Shown: positions 10,405-22,331 of the stretch, piece after piece
Layout of the letters: each line of letters begins with the position of its first letter
Position numbering within the stretch: the stretch's first letter is position 1
Source: Bryoerythrophyllum caledonicum
Lineage: Eukaryota > Streptophyta > Bryopsida > Pottiales > Pottiaceae
Direction of reading: 5' to 3'
Assembly: GCA_963971425.1 (NCBI GenBank)
Contig: OZ020516.1
Span: 20,839,332-20,903,331 of the forward strand
DNA: 64,000 nt
Notes under the pieces: generated by a model
The model's database searches: none
What the model saw: only the letters and a program-made list of their open reading frames with translations
Told to the model about the DNA's origin: nothing
Position numbers and translations under genes: made by a program

Positions 10405-12744
10405 ATGGCAACGGAGAAGGGGATCGGGGTGGAGGATGTGAGTGAAATTGATACGGGAGGGTCAAAGAAACGGTTCAAACACGAAGGTGCTACTCATGAT
10501 CTACGGTGAGAGATTTTGGACAATGAAGACATTCAAGCGGAGGAAGGTTGGGAGGCTGAAATGGAGGATTACTGGGTATCCAAGACATGCAAGAAATAGG
10601 TGAAGATGTACTACATCGATAAACTTTGTCCAAGAGATTGCCACATAAGTCATACGACTTACTTTTCTTGCAAGCCGTGGATGTGCAAAGATGACCACTT
10701 CATTTATCGTGCGGAGGAGGTTTGGCGGGCTTTGTTTGGGAATCGCCCAAGAAGCACATGGTTTTTCAATTATAGCCTACTATCAAATGGTATACACCAA
10801 GGTCGTGTTGAAATGAAAGGTGGATTGGAGCATGTTTCCGACTACTAAAAAATATCCGCTTAGGATTGGGCAAAATTAGAAGCATGTTCCTGATTTTTTC
10901 AATCCTGAATCGACCTTGACCAAGGCTATTTTGGAGGAGTTGAAGAGAAAGCCTCGTCAGATGACCGCGGTGGATACCATGCCGAATATACAACCATCGG
11001 TGGAGGGGGTTGCCGTTGTGATGGAGTCTGACAAACATTTGGATATTGTGGTCGACAATATATTGTCAACGACAATTCCCAAAGAGACTTTGGAGATAAC
11101 GACGGTAGAAGGCCCTGTACAATCAGATATTTTGAATATTGTGATTGTAGGAGGTGAAGACGATGGTAACGCCGAACGAGGGGGGGGGAGAATACGGATG
11201 GAGAAGAAACTACTGTTTCAAACGTTCAAACTTTGGAAGGCATGGCATCAGACACAATGGATGCTGGGCCAAACACTTCAACGAGGGCAACATTGGAACC
11301 AAATTCCAATGACCCGATGATTGACAAGGGTACTTTGATTTCCAATATTGAAGAAATGCTTCGAACAATTCCAAACAAGGATAAGTTCAAAGACTTGCTC
11401 GACTTGAGTGTTAAGTGGACTGAAGCGTGCGTTCAAGTAAGAAAATTTGGTCATCCAGTCGATGTGCCAAGTGATTCGAGCGAATGGGCCCAAACACATG
11501 GAGTAGTGAGAGTGGTACGTAATTTGATGGACGAGGCCGAAATTCTTGCAGCAATGGCTCCTTATCTTCTAGATGTGGCTCATACGTTTTCAAGTATGAC
11601 TCCGAGTGTGCTACGAGCCGCTGATGGCTTCTACACATTGGCTTCCTCTATAACGCCAATGTTACAAGACATGATCACATTAATTCAGAAAGTGATGGAT
11701 ATGGAGGAGGAGGCCTATAAAAATGAAATCCTCACTAGACACCTTAAATGGGAATTCGAAGGGAACAAGCGGCAGCTGGAGGCCAGTAGGAGACTTGTTA
11801 ACAAGATGTAGGAGAAGATGAATGCGCAGGTTCGTGAGGTGGATGTGGTAGTCATTGAGGATAGCGCCGAAACTTCTGACAACCTTTCTCTTTCCAAGTT
11901 TGGAGGGAACGATGCAGAGGATGCCACACTAGTCAAATCAAGCAGACCGGCTAAGCCATATTCTATTCAATTGGCAGTACCAGTTGGAAGTAGCCAAATA
12001 CGGCCAGAAGCGCAGGAAAAAGGGAAGGCGATAGTGGAATATAAGGGGGAGATGGAATCGATGTCACAGAAGTTGGAGGTGGCAAATAAGGAGAGGGACG
12101 TGGCACGAGCGGAACTAGAGACATTGCGGAGGACATTGAGATCGGTAGACGACACATCATAGAACGAGAATACAATGCCTTGGTTGGGTTGGGTTTATCG
12201 CCTTCAGCATAGAGAGACCATGGTCTCGAAAGCACAACATGATCTCAAGAAATTTGCCGCCGAATCACAAGAATCATGTGAACTCGTGGATACCTCATTA
12301 GAGAGATTGAAGAAATTTGTTGGAGAACGTGGACATGAGTCCACAAAAGTTACTATTTGGGGTGATGTACCGGAGATGATGAATCGCACAAACTATCATC
12401 GGAAGGGAAAGAGCCATGGTATTGACTAGGCTTTGGAAGTGGGAGAAGGATGGGTGCCCTACAATATATATTCATCATATTTTGTAGAATCGCAGCGAAG
12501 AGTAATCCATACTTGCGACCCTCTCCGAGCATTCCTCATTGACAAATGCCGCTTGTGCCAAGATCATTTCGGCCCGGAGGGAGCGTATACGTTGGGCCAA
12601 TGTGGCCATAACTTTCATATTACTTGCATTTCCGCAAGTTCTATGATACAATCATCGTGTCCTATGTGTCACCAACTAGGACACATAGGACACATAGGAC
12701 ACATCGTCGTCCTATGTATACGAGGAGTGTGGGATGGAAATTGA
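10405..12744 (+). pseudogene. Decayed coiled-coil / RING-H2 protein gene
   Basis: From ATG 10405 to TGA near 12744 one protein can be followed, mostly in a single frame, with a frame break between about 10860 and 11230. Residues start MATEKGIGVEDVSE, then a Trp/Cys-rich part to 10848. From 11233 the same frame runs to 12744, interrupted only by three TAG codons (11809, 12160, 12427). This part is helical and Glu/Lys-rich (likely coiled coil near 11700-12150). It ends in a clear RING-H2 finger at about 12547-12666: CRLC-x14-C-x-H-x2-H-x2-C-x10-C-x2-C, the C3H2C3 order of E3 ubiquitin ligases. It faces the hAT transposase remains at 13693-15716 tail to tail. It may be an accessory gene of that transposon or an unrelated old gene. 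The product name is unknown to me. Confidence 0.5.
12671..12706 (+). repeat. GGACACATA tandem repeat
   Basis: Three units of GGACACATA follow directly after the last cysteine codon of the RING-H2 finger and encode Gly-His-Ile repeats. Confidence 0.7.
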
Positions 12745-13692
12745 TCCATTCTTTTGGGTGACATAAGACTATGAAGTGGAGATACGGGCGCGAGAGATTG
12801 AAGATGGTGAACAACAATAGTTATTTTGCCGCAACTTTGGGGGGCATTGGAACACTGAGCACAAGCGTTTCTTCCGATTTCCTCCAAAGAGAGCTGAGAA
12901 GAGAGAAGATGGTGTGTGGCATGAGGTAAATGATGGCATTGAGCTAGGAGATGAGTACAAGAAATACAATCATACTTTGGTGGGAAGAGCCCTGGTCCTT
13001 GCAAAGTTGGAAGAGGCCACAAAGCTGCGGAGTTCAACGGAAGAGGATTCTTTAAATTGCTGCCGTGGATCGAGAGTACGAAGAGGGGAGGAGGATTGCC
13101 AAGCCAAGCCAGAGACCGCGGACTCATAGTAGCACTCGAACGGATCATATCGACGAGCCTTCTTCTTCAAGGCAATAGAATGGGGTAGATGAATGTAAAG
13201 CTTAGCGTAGTTGTTGTTTAAGGAATGGTGTGGCAAGAAGTTGCAAGCATGCGGTAGTGGGGCATACTTTTTGAAATAAAGGTTTAGAATTTATAAGATA
13301 TTTTTTCAAGTTGTTAATTCTTCAATTGTATGTGGATGTTAGAAATGTTGTGGTGCATCAGGTGGATGCGAAGCAGTGAAATGAATAGAAGTTTGCAAAC
13401 TCGAAGTACATTCTGTACACAACAAAAATGTCATGTTTAAGTCATTTCGTATGGGATGATTAAATCCATACACAAAACACAAGACAATAGAATAACAAAA
13501 GAGATGGATGTAAAACTTGTGCATATATGAAAAACTTTATTGATATTCGGAATAAATCCAAAAATCAATTGAGACAATAGAAGCTTTCAATGCATACCCA
13601 TAACGACTATAAAGTACCCTAAACTCGAACTACATTATTTACAATAAGAATAAGTGCGGTGAATGCATACTACATAAATGGCCCAAATTTTC
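12745..13692. other. Intergenic stretch between convergent genes
   Basis: Between the RING gene (plus) and the 301-codon minus frame I see only short open frames, for example 12914-13129, which may be leftover coding sequence of the same block. No repeat or RNA gene is recognised. Confidence 0.4.
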
Positions 13693-14598
13693 CTACTCAT
13701 TCACGTCGGTAGGAAGTTCGTAATCTTTGTCTCCTTTTATTTCAGCTCCACTAGATCCCGAAGGATCGTCTTCATTAGCCGTGGTGGCTTCTTGTTTGAT
13801 TCTCCGTTTGATCGACAATGTTTCAATGGTTTTTAATCTCTTGCAAGTTCCAATGACATTAGTGGGATTACTAGGTCGCATGCGAAGAAATGGATGCATG
13901 GGAGCTTTACGTCTCTTCGTGTCGTTTGTAGGCCGCCTAGGTTGTAACCCTAAACCTCCCTGAACCTCGGGATGATGTATAAAGAGCTTAGACAGAGGTA
14001 CATCGCCATCACTAGGTATGCCATCGGATTGGCGTTGCGGCGTTCGGGGTCGCACATGTTTTGAAAGGGACACCAAACCATGGGAGGATTTCAAATTGGT
14101 TGTAGTGACCGTTGCAAGAGGGGTTGCAAATAGAGACTGCGACGCGCGACCATGCAAGGACTGTTGATCTTTAAAGGAGGATGTCTTCTTCTCCGTGACG
14201 TGAATGGCACTCCTTGTACCACCGTAAGTACCGCCCTCCATAGTTTTCTCCCCGAGAACAATTGTGTCGTCTAGGAATGGCTCTTTCGTTGTTTGCTCGG
14301 GGTTCTCCGCAAGTGCGAGACCGTGGTGCTTGCCTTCCTCAACACTCTTCACTGAGGGCCCTTGCGTTTTTTGCCCGTGTAGTGCCGTTGCTCGTAAGGA
14401 TGATAAATCTTCTCCTCCCTTGTCCTTCGTATCTTTCGGAAGCGGAGTCGGTCCACGTCGAAGGATATTATTGCTATTAACCATGCCGTCTCCATTCATA
14501 AACCGCGCTATGGGCAACAAGTCATTTTCTTTCTCTACAAGAACGTCGTCATCGACAAAATCATACTCGGTGATTGGGGCGTCATGAGTATGATCCAT
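13693..14598 (-). CDS. Uncharacterised 301-residue basic, Ser/Thr-rich protein
   Basis: A clean 301-codon frame on the minus strand starts MDHTHDAPITEYDF and ends PTDVNE. It is low-complexity, rich in Ser, Thr, Pro, Lys and Arg, with basic stretches such as KRRKAPMHPFLRMRP and IKRRIKQE that could be nuclear localisation signals. I see no catalytic motif, signal peptide or membrane segment. It lies 32 bp downstream of the hAT dimerisation-domain frame but in another frame, so it may be a spliced or shifted C-terminal extension of the transposase, or a second element-encoded protein. Confidence 0.45.
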   Translation of the reverse strand: MDHTHDAPITEYDFVDDDVLVEKENDLLPIARFMNGDGMVNSNNILRRGPTPLPKDTKDKGGEDLSSLRATALHGQKTQGPSVKSVEEGKHHGLALAENPEQTTKEPFLDDTIVLGEKTMEGGTYGGTRSAIHVTEKKTSSFKDQQSLHGRASQSLFATPLATVTTTNLKSSHGLVSLSKHVRPRTPQRQSDGIPSDGDVPLSKLFIHHPEVQGGLGLQPRRPTNDTKRRKAPMHPFLRMRPSNPTNVIGTCKRLKTIETLSIKRRIKQEATTANEDDPSGSSGAEIKGDKDYELPTDVNE

Positions 14599-14630
14599 AC
14601 GTTGGGAAGGGCTGTTGTCGATGTCATCGT

Positions 14631-15467
14631 CTAGATGCTCTGCATTTGCAAGGGCACCGGTGCTTGAATCGTCAGAGTATTCCAGGTCATCCGATCACGT
14701 GGTTGTGGATCCTCTAAATCCAAGTTCTCCGCGTACCACCTCTTCTCATCCATCAACTTTGCATTCGCAAGCAATTTCGAGTTCGTATACACAAAGACCA
14801 AGTCATCAGCCCTTCCCGGTAGTAATCGATTCCGTTTCTTGTCATGGACGAAAGAGTAGCTACTCCAATTGCGTTCACATGAAGAAGATGACATTGTCTG
14901 CGCTAGTATTCTCTTTGCAATTGGTGCAAGGAGCTTTCCACAAGCACCTTCAAAATCCCACCAAGCATACGGAGAATGTTTTTGGTCCTTAGGATCCAAC
15001 ATGCCATGGAATGGTACATCCTTGTTTCGAAATGTGAGGAACTTGTTCACCACGTCCGGGTAAGTCTTAGGATTATATAGCTTTTGTAGTACTCGTTTGC
15101 ATGCCGTGATGACATCCGGATCATCGGCCAACTCTTCGTCATAGAGTAAATAAAGATTGAGAAGTGCACTGGCGGAATGTAAATCCGTTGTCATCATCCG
15201 TTTCCGTGCGTAGAACTCGTCGTCAACAATAACCGCTAAATCGCTATCGAGATAGAATGGTTCATTACGCAACGCTAGGACATGCTTCTCGAGGTCGCGA
15301 AGGATGTGCAAAACCTTGGGCATGCAAGGTTCTTTAGCATCGAATTCCCAAAGGGCATACACTATAGGGGCTACCATCTCCTGGAAGTTTGTGCACCGCT
15401 CCCAGAAACACTCATTTAGAACCACTCTTTTGATGGCTTGAGAGATGTTCGGAGAAAAGTTCTCCAT
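14631..15467 (-). CDS. hAT transposase C-terminal part with dimerisation domain
   Basis: 278 codons on the minus strand. The C-terminal half shows the hAT dimerisation signature: YAWWDFEG, then LAPIAKRILAQTMSSSSCER followed by NWS and a SFVHDKKRNRL stretch. These residues (W, S-S-x-x-E-R-x-W/F) are diagnostic of hAT-superfamily transposases in plants and fungi. The part before the domain (FWERCTNFQEMVAPIV) corresponds to the region following the catalytic core. The central RNase-H-like region with the catalytic acidic residues is absent: upstream sequence goes directly to the BED finger frame within about 60 bp. So this is an internally deleted, probably inactive transposase. Confidence 0.7.
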   Translation of the reverse strand: MENFSPNISQAIKRVVLNECFWERCTNFQEMVAPIVYALWEFDAKEPCMPKVLHILRDLEKHVLALRNEPFYLDSDLAVIVDDEFYARKRMMTTDLHSASALLNLYLLYDEELADDPDVITACKRVLQKLYNPKTYPDVVNKFLTFRNKDVPFHGMLDPKDQKHSPYAWWDFEGACGKLLAPIAKRILAQTMSSSSCERNWSSYSFVHDKKRNRLLPGRADDLVFVYTNSKLLANAKLMDEKRWYAENLDLEDPQPRDRMTWNTLTIQAPVPLQMQSI

Positions 15468-15521
15468 TGTGTTTCGGGTAGTGGCTACGACAATATTTAA
15501 ATAAAATCTGTACGCGGGTTG

Positions 15522-15716
15522 TCAATTTGGTGCAGAGGCCAACTCCGCTATTGCGTTTGCCAAGGAGTTCTCGTACCCGAGATGATTTAGCTGTCGTTCT
15601 AGCCTTCTTGCAAATATGCGGTGACAAAGATTGCATTGGAGGGAGTCGGTCTTCCTGCCTTGTACTTCAGTGATTTTGATATACCAAAGAGACCAAGGTT
15701 TGGTGGCCATTTTCAT
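15522..15716 (-). CDS. BED-type zinc-finger N-terminus of a hAT transposase
   Basis: A 64-codon frame starts MKMATKPWSLWYIKITEV and shows the BED pattern: aromatic W..W, then CNLC (C-x2-C), then RQLNHL supplying the H of the finger. BED fingers at the N-terminus of hAT transposases bind the element ends. The frame stops at 15522, just before the C-terminal transposase frame begins at 15467. Together they look like one gene with a missing middle of some 300-400 residues, judged from usual family size. Confidence 0.6.
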   Translation of the reverse strand: MKMATKPWSLWYIKITEVQGRKTDSLQCNLCHRIFARRLERQLNHLGYENSLANAIAELASAPN

Positions 15717-15879
15717 GGGTATAGTATTGAGAAATGAACGAACGTGATAGGTAGTATGTGGAAGAAATATCAGAGGTTTCGAAAGAAACTCTGATATTCA
15801 AGACTTCCGAACTCGATGATTACCAAGCAATAGATACATAATGCAGCTCAAAGCTTTTGGGAAACAAAAGTTCAGAAGT

Positions 15880-16186
15880 AAAGTGAGGCTCCATGTGCTG
15901 TTTTATTTATATTCACGGTGATTCTGACCGTTGGGAGATGATAGATTGTCAATCTAATAGCGGACGGGGGAGCTATCGTAAGAAGGCCGTCCGCCGCGGC
16001 GGACGACGGACGACCGTGCGGTCAGCCCAAGCGGATGGAATGGGCGGTCGGCTGGGGCTGCGGACGGCTATTTACCCTGGATAAACTGACGAAACTCGTT
16101 ATGTCACCGGACGTCCTGAAAGGCCCGAGGGCGTCCTCCGTCCGGACGTCCAGACGTCAGGGACGTCGAGCGTCTTTACGACCCTG
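15880..16186 (-). mobile_element. Right terminal region of hAT element 1
   Basis: This block matches 22655-23040 at the right end of hAT element 2: shared 'gaggctccatgtgctgtttt', shared CCGTCCGCCGCGGCGGAC, shared GGACGTC palindromes. It ends CGTCTTTACGACCCTG, i.e. a CAGGGTCGTAAAGACG terminus typical of hAT elements. I could not find the matching left end or 8-bp duplication (expected GGCAATAT). Confidence 0.55.
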
Positions 16187-16984
16187 GGCAATATTAGTGC
16201 ACAAGGAAGAAGTGGTGGCGTGAGTGGAATGATGACAAGGAGTGTTGAGGCACTTAGCAGAAGGTCAACTCAGCCTTGAGGGCCATCATCCTCTAACAAT
16301 GATGTGACTTGGTTTTTATCCCTACCTGACGTTTCTTTACATTCCTTGGAGTTGGGAAAGATTATTTAAAAGACTTGTTGTAGCACTGTGTTTGCTCACA
16401 AGTCTAACCCAAACCAAGTCATTAAAATGTATGAGTTTTGTGAAACTTTTGAGACTTTGAATTAATTCAAGAGAGAAATTGATGCATACATTCATGTGGA
16501 GGATTTGCATAGACTTTTGGTTCCACGTATATTTGGATATGGAACAAGTTCGGGGCACTTCTTGGGCTTCATTACCATGGAAGCCCTAGGGAAGTCAATC
16601 AATGAAGGAGATCTTAATAAGAGCTTCAGTAAAGAACTCATGGATGGACTTCAGCTGCTCAATGTTCAAAAGGTCTACCATGGTGATCTCAACCTGAAGA
16701 ATATTCTTTTTCCTCTTATCTATGAAAGAAGTAATGATGAAAGCAGTGAATTAGAGAGTTCTTTTAGTTTCCGTTTTGTTGACTTTGGAGAGAGTAACTT
16801 TCCTTGCGATCAGATAGGGTTGGAGCATGAGAGGGAAGAATTTCAAAACTTCCTTAGTGACTATATGTAGGGTTACCAATCCGACGTCCTTAGGAGTTGG
16901 GGAGCGTCCTGAGACGTCGTCCGGACGCATAGTCCGTGGGATAAAAATCATTTACCCTGGGCCATAGTAAATGTTTTTAGTGAG

Positions 16985-17215
16985 ATTATTTTTACTAAAA
17001 TCGGACGGCGTTGGCGGACGGCAAAATCAGTCGGCACGGGCCAGTATCGATCGTTCGATTTTGCGTGGAACAATGTGGACATCTCGCGGCCATCAGATCG
17101 AGCGGACGACAAGTCGGTCGTCTGATCGTGCGGACGGTTCGCCGACCGTTTGATCGCACGGATGGAGAGCCGGCCGTCCGATCGCGATCGAACGGCCCAC
17201 CGTCTAATTGCACGT
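16985..17215. repeat. GC-rich subterminal island, left
   Basis: Dense CGGACGG, CGATCG and GACGGCC words stand out from the AT-rich surroundings. Similar islands lie at 21505-21765, 22110-22330 and 22555-23030. In hAT elements such subterminal repeats usually bind transposase. Confidence 0.6.
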
Positions 17216-17229
17216 CACACTCTTTTCTA

Positions 17230-17500
17230 TAACCTAATGATTCTAAGTTGGTGTGGCAATCGCCCATCGGGTCAAAATTGCATGAGTTATGAGCGAATGA
17301 ACATTTCCGGAGGAATACTTCATCCATTCATAAGTCCTTCGTCCTTTGTCGGATTGTTAGTGCCACACCATTCTGAAATTAGCAGCATAATTTCCGAAGC
17401 GCAATGTATTACAAATATGGTATCCCATGTGAACGGCGAAGACAAATTTGTAATGGTTCAAAAAGTTCCTTCAATTCATGGATCTTTCTTTTATTGAGAT
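17230..17500 (+). repeat. Diverged internal repeat of hAT element 2, unit 1
   Basis: This block and 20660-20905 share an order of short matches including TACTTCATCCATT, CTTTGTCGGATT, CCAT(A/T)CC and ATTCCGAAATT-like words. They look like an old duplication inside the element. Non-coding. Confidence 0.5.
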
Positions 17501-19500
17501 GTATTGATCATGCACAACCTTTGTTTAATCCTTGAAGGAACAAATCATCCCTGGGGAGAAACTTTTCACTTGGTGCACGTTCCTATGATTGTGATTTTAA
17601 TTGGAATTTTGTGAAATGTTAAACATAGATTTCTATAATGCGAGCCTAGTGGGAACATTAATTTTGTCCCACTTGGATCTCTAGAGAAAAAGCAATGCTT
17701 TTCTAATCACACATAGTTTGACTCCACGCAACTCCAAACGTTTTGCTAGAAGCTTCCATTGATTTTAAGAGTCTTTGTAATACTAGATCGTACCTGGGTT
17801 TCTTAAAAACGTCAATAAATATTTCATGTCTTCAATGAAAGATCTCATTTCCAAGCAAAGTCAAAAATGTTCACACATTCTAGATAGTGTAATGAGAACC
17901 ACTAATAATTTTGGACATTTTCACATCTTTGGGTTTAGGTTTTTGTAAGGTTTAAAACGGGTCAGCTCACAAAACACCCAAGACTCACACATATTCTCCT
18001 TCTCATTCAAAACCCATTCCTCGGATGGTCTAGCGTCTATTGTATTGTAATTTGACTCTAATTTCTATATATAAACTCTCTTCCATTAACAAAACTTAAG
18101 TTTTAACCGAAACTCTTAAGAATTTAAGGTTGTTATGCATCACTCTTAAGGAACAAGGTATTAATTAAACCCAAGGACTAAGTGCCTAGTAGGAACATTA
18201 TTCCTTTATCAATTGTGCATGTGGTCAACCGTGAAGACTCTCAATCCTTGCCTGGATAGGCCGATGGAAGATTTCATCAAATTTCAATACAAATCATTAA
18301 TTATGTTCTCCTTAGAATTCAAACCTTACCTCACGCAATAAAGCTTTCTCCAATTTCACTTAATCATTACGATCTTCTTATATTCAAGTTAGTCTCAAAG
18401 AATAACACAAAATTGGTTTAAGTCTAGGAAATTATCTCAATTTCCATTACACTTAATTCCCAATTGTCTTCCCTCACATAAAACACAAATGCAATTAATC
18501 CACCTCAAGGAATATATCCTTTCTAGGTTAGACTTAATTCAACTTATTAACGTACATATAACACTCTTAACATGCTATGCATCAAGGAATGCATCTCTCT
18601 TGATGATTTTTTATATCATTAGCATTAAAAATCACTCATACTCATATGTCTCTTTAATTTTCAACACTCAAACTTAAATCCTTATCAAGTGGCAAGTGCC
18701 CATGCATTCCTGGGAATATTGCACTACATCACTGATTACACATTAATATACATACATGAATTTCTCATTCATGAAATAACTCTTTAAACATCTACAATGC
18801 CACTCAAAGCTTCAATCAAATCATACTCTTACTTCCACTCAAGTTTTACATTAATTTAATTCAATCACACTCACATCTCATCACAATGTTTATAATTAAT
18901 CTTCATACACACAAAATTGTATTAGTTAGACAAATTAGAGTATTTCTCTAATTTATAATGAAGTACTAATATTCAATGTATTAGACATGACTCAATTCAC
19001 AAAATTAAGACAATAATTACACAACGAATAATCACATATATTAATCATAAATCAATTACATATAGCAACCAAAAATACCATCTTCCAAAGCTAGGACACA
19101 CTCCAATTTTCAACGTGGTAGTGGTGGCATTATTGTAATTCCAATGCTATTTATAATCTAAATTTTGGGGAAGACACCTCTTGGGAAGAGGTGTGTATTA
19201 TAACTTCTTTAACTTCCACAACCGTTCATTAAATGGATGCACCTCTTCAAATCTTAACTAACTTTTAATGAACTCTTGGCTTAATATGTCTTTTAGCTAT
19301 TTAAACTAATTGATATGAACTTTTAACACTAATTACTAATTTTTGAATATATACACAATCCTTTTTACACTTAAAATTTTGAAAAAAACTATTTTTAGTG
19401 TTTTGGCTCTAGAGTTTTATTTTACTATATGATGCAATAGATGTCATCCTTTTTACTGTTGGGATTCTCATTTTATGACAAATTAGATTCACCACAAAAA

Positions 19501-19505
<5 letters not shown>
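17501..19505. other. AT-rich interior of hAT element 2, no gene seen
   Basis: Long AT-rich sequence without a convincing frame. At 17521 TTAATCCTTGAAGG resembles a TTAA-element start. The rest matches nothing else I could recognise in the window. Confidence 0.4.

Positions 19506-19508
<3 letters not shown>

Positions 19509-19550
<42 letters not shown>
19509..19550. repeat. (TA)n microsatellite
   Basis: About 21 uninterrupted TA units inside hAT element 2. Confidence 0.95.
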
Positions 19551-19552
<2 letters not shown>

Positions 19553-19737
19553 TGATGGTATTTAAACCCCAATCCCTTCCACAATGTTTTTGAATATTTT
19601 GCACCCTTCATATTTCTCTTTGATTTTTCTTGCAAGGAACTAACATTGTATATCAATTTTTTGCAGAAAATTTGATCCTTAACCAATGCTCGAAATAGAC
19701 ATCATCAGAATTCAAAGAGAGATGATCCACAAAACAC

Positions 19738-20128
19738 ATGGAAGAGAAAAAAAAACCCTTGTTTTTTTGCGTCAAACTGTATTATCTCTCAATCCGTACC
19801 GTCAACTTTCATGAAATTTTGAAAGCATGTTATTCTAAATGTATTGTTGAGGATGTCACGGTTAAAGTACAGCTTCAAGCTTTTTTCCCCTCATTTCTTT
19901 TTGCACAAAGTAAACGTACATTTTTGATGAGAAATACTCAAAGAATTTTAGGGGTTCAGCTGGCGAAAAGAAACTTATTGAAAATGTAACGATAGGAAAT
20001 TTTTCCCAATTTATATGAGATGATGTGGTAAAATTTTGTGAAATTTAACCACTTGAATTGAAAGATGATCGCAGTCAAGGTAAACATAATAAATCCCATA
20101 AAGTGCACTTAGGCCCGCAGGGGTTAAA
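19738..20128 (+). mobile_element. TTAA-element fragments
   Basis: The shared TTAA-element core ('attatctctcaatccgtacc' onward) is present. Two right-end-like stretches follow: TTTTAGGGGTTCA near 19950 and CCCGCAGGGGTTAA near 20125. Left borders are not clear, so boundaries are approximate. Confidence 0.45.
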
Positions 20129-20659
20129 CTTATATGGCTCAAGAGTAAGATGAGTTCAGATTCTTATTACAAAATTATTGCCAATAGTGTTTTCAACAAT
20201 AACTAGTAGTGTGGTCTTTCTGACGAAAACAATAAAAACAATTATTCTAAATAATCATTGTTTTTACCTTGAATGCATAATCAATTTCAATTAGTAGTAG
20301 TAGCATGATAGGTGCAAGAGTGATATTCCATATTACATGTTTATCGATATGAAATTCATGCATGGATATATACAAATTTTGATGGTGGTTGGTTTTCCAA
20401 ATATATCTCGCTTAATATGTAAATTTTGGAATACATGCCATTGCCATACCTAACTATGGAAGATCTAGCCATTACCTTTTGCCACTAGGACTGTACCCGT
20501 ACCTTTTATTAAAATGCGGCACTATTGGGCTATTCCATAATTCTATCATGGCATTCTAAAAATAAAAAAGTGGTCCACATCCAATGATTTAAGCTTATAA
20601 GCTCAACCTTGTAGTGTATTTCTAAATTTTGAGATCTCAATAATAAGTGCTTTTGAGGG

Positions 20660-20905
20660 CTTTTACGCTCTTCTTTTTGACATGCTTATTCCAAGATGGT
20701 ATGGCAATAGTCCATTGGATAACTAATGGATGCGTTAAATGTGGATGAACTCTTCCAATGGAGTACTTCATCCATTTAGAAGTCGTTGGTTCTTTGTCGG
20801 ATTTTCAGATGCCATACCATTCCGAAATTGGCTATATAATCTCAAGAGCATTGTCTGTTAGAAATATGGATTTTCATACCAACGAGGAAGTCCGATTCTA
20901 CCGGT
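20660..20905 (+). repeat. Diverged internal repeat of hAT element 2, unit 2
   Basis: Partner of 17230-17500; see there for the shared words. Sequence from 20906 to 21504 is AT-rich with no recognised feature. Confidence 0.5.
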
Positions 20906-21504
20906 CCAACACTTCATCTTTTAACTTCTGCACTCTTTTTTTTTTATTCCAAGTGTGTTTAGAAAGTTCAACCTTGGTTCAAACCCCCAACTTCCAATTC
21001 TATATGAAACACAAACATTGCCACCCCAAAATGGTGTAGAGTTTGGAAATATTCTAAGACATTGCTAAGGTAATCACATTGTTTGTAAAACATTATCGAC
21101 ATTATGATTTTGGAAAGTGTCGTTAAACACTTGCACCTTTCTCCAAGTTCCAAATTCACAATATACATCCTTGCAAAAATAATTACTCCTTTCAAATTCT
21201 ATGTTGGAGACGTTGGAATGTATAAAATTTTCTCATTCCACACATCCACTTATACAAAAAGTAATCAATCAAGTTTATTTAAAAACGGGTAACATACAAT
21301 GTATATTCTTTGTTTACATTGACATGGCCGCAAAGTAGAAATAAACATCCACTGTAAGATCTTTAAAAAAGGACCTTCGGAATTTACATAATAGTGTTCA
21401 TGCACCAAGACATTATCCACATAGACTACATAATAACGTGCCCGTGTACAATTAATCTTCATCTAAGTCAGTATCATGTCTTGGACTTTGCCCAACCTCA
21501 CTTG

Positions 21505-21765
21505 AGATCGCTAAGGTTGTCCGATGGCGGACGGACTTGGCCATAATGCTCGATCGGATGGCCGTACAGTCGGCACCATCAATCGTAGCCGTTCGATCGC
21601 TCTCATCCATCCGTGGTCGTTCGATTGCGGACGCACTCGACTACGCCCGCCTAATTGGACGGTCTTGCTCCACCCGATGCTGATCGAACATCCTTCATCA
21701 ATCGACTTGAGATCAGTCGGTTGGCACTTGGTGGTCGACCGCCATGCCATCTGCCCCTAGAGCTT
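21505..21765. repeat. GC-rich CGGACGG island inside hAT element 2
   Basis: Carries GGCGGACGGACTTGG, CGATCGGATGGCCG and related words. It resembles the subterminal islands, so it may mark the end of a second, nested hAT copy. Confidence 0.5.
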
Positions 21766-22109
21766 AGCGGATGGCCACCATGCCACCAAGCCTCAAATTT
21801 CAGCAACTCCCTCTCCTCTCCACCACTTCTCTCTACTCTTTGGCAACACAAAAGTGGTTTAGAACTTTTATTTATTGGGTAGTTTGACATTGCACGTGCA
21901 GTCTAAATAAGGAGAAAGAGTCACATGCATTATTAATCAGAGGAATGTCTGGAAGATTTTATGCGAATATAGTTGGATATTTCATTTCAAATATCCTATG
22001 CGCTTGGAAACATATGAAGAATAGAACTTGAGAAAAGTGGTTCTACTTAAAATAGACTACATAAGAAATGTTGATTCATTTTCTTCCTTTACTAACCACA
22101 AGCATATTG

Positions 22110-22330
22110 GAATGGCCGACTGCCAGGCGGTCCGCTCAGCGATCTGTTTTTGCCATTTTGGCGCCCCCCCGCCGTCCGCCTCGCCAACCACACGTGACAC
22201 ATCGTTCGGTCCTTGGGCGTTCACTCCGCGGATTGCCAAGCCGACCGCTGTTCGGTCGGCCCTTAGGCGTCCGCCCCGTCGACGGCCTGGCCGACCGCCG
22301 TGCAGTCGGCCCTTAGGCGTCCGCTAAGCG
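22110..22330. repeat. GC-rich island with ~46-bp tandem unit
   Basis: The segment ending 'gtcggcccttaggcgtccgc' occurs twice between about 22237 and 22326. It abuts a truncated CACTA foldback half at 22332. Confidence 0.55.
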
Positions 22331-22331
22331 T

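Noticed and set aside
11809-12429. Three in-frame TAG codons read as a reassigned genetic code
   Set aside because: Other coding frames in the window use TAG as an ordinary stop, and the gene has further breaks, so decay is simpler.
17940-19500. Possible LTR-like sequence in the AT-rich hAT interior
   Set aside because: No paired terminal repeat, primer site, polypurine tract or gag/pol coding was seen.
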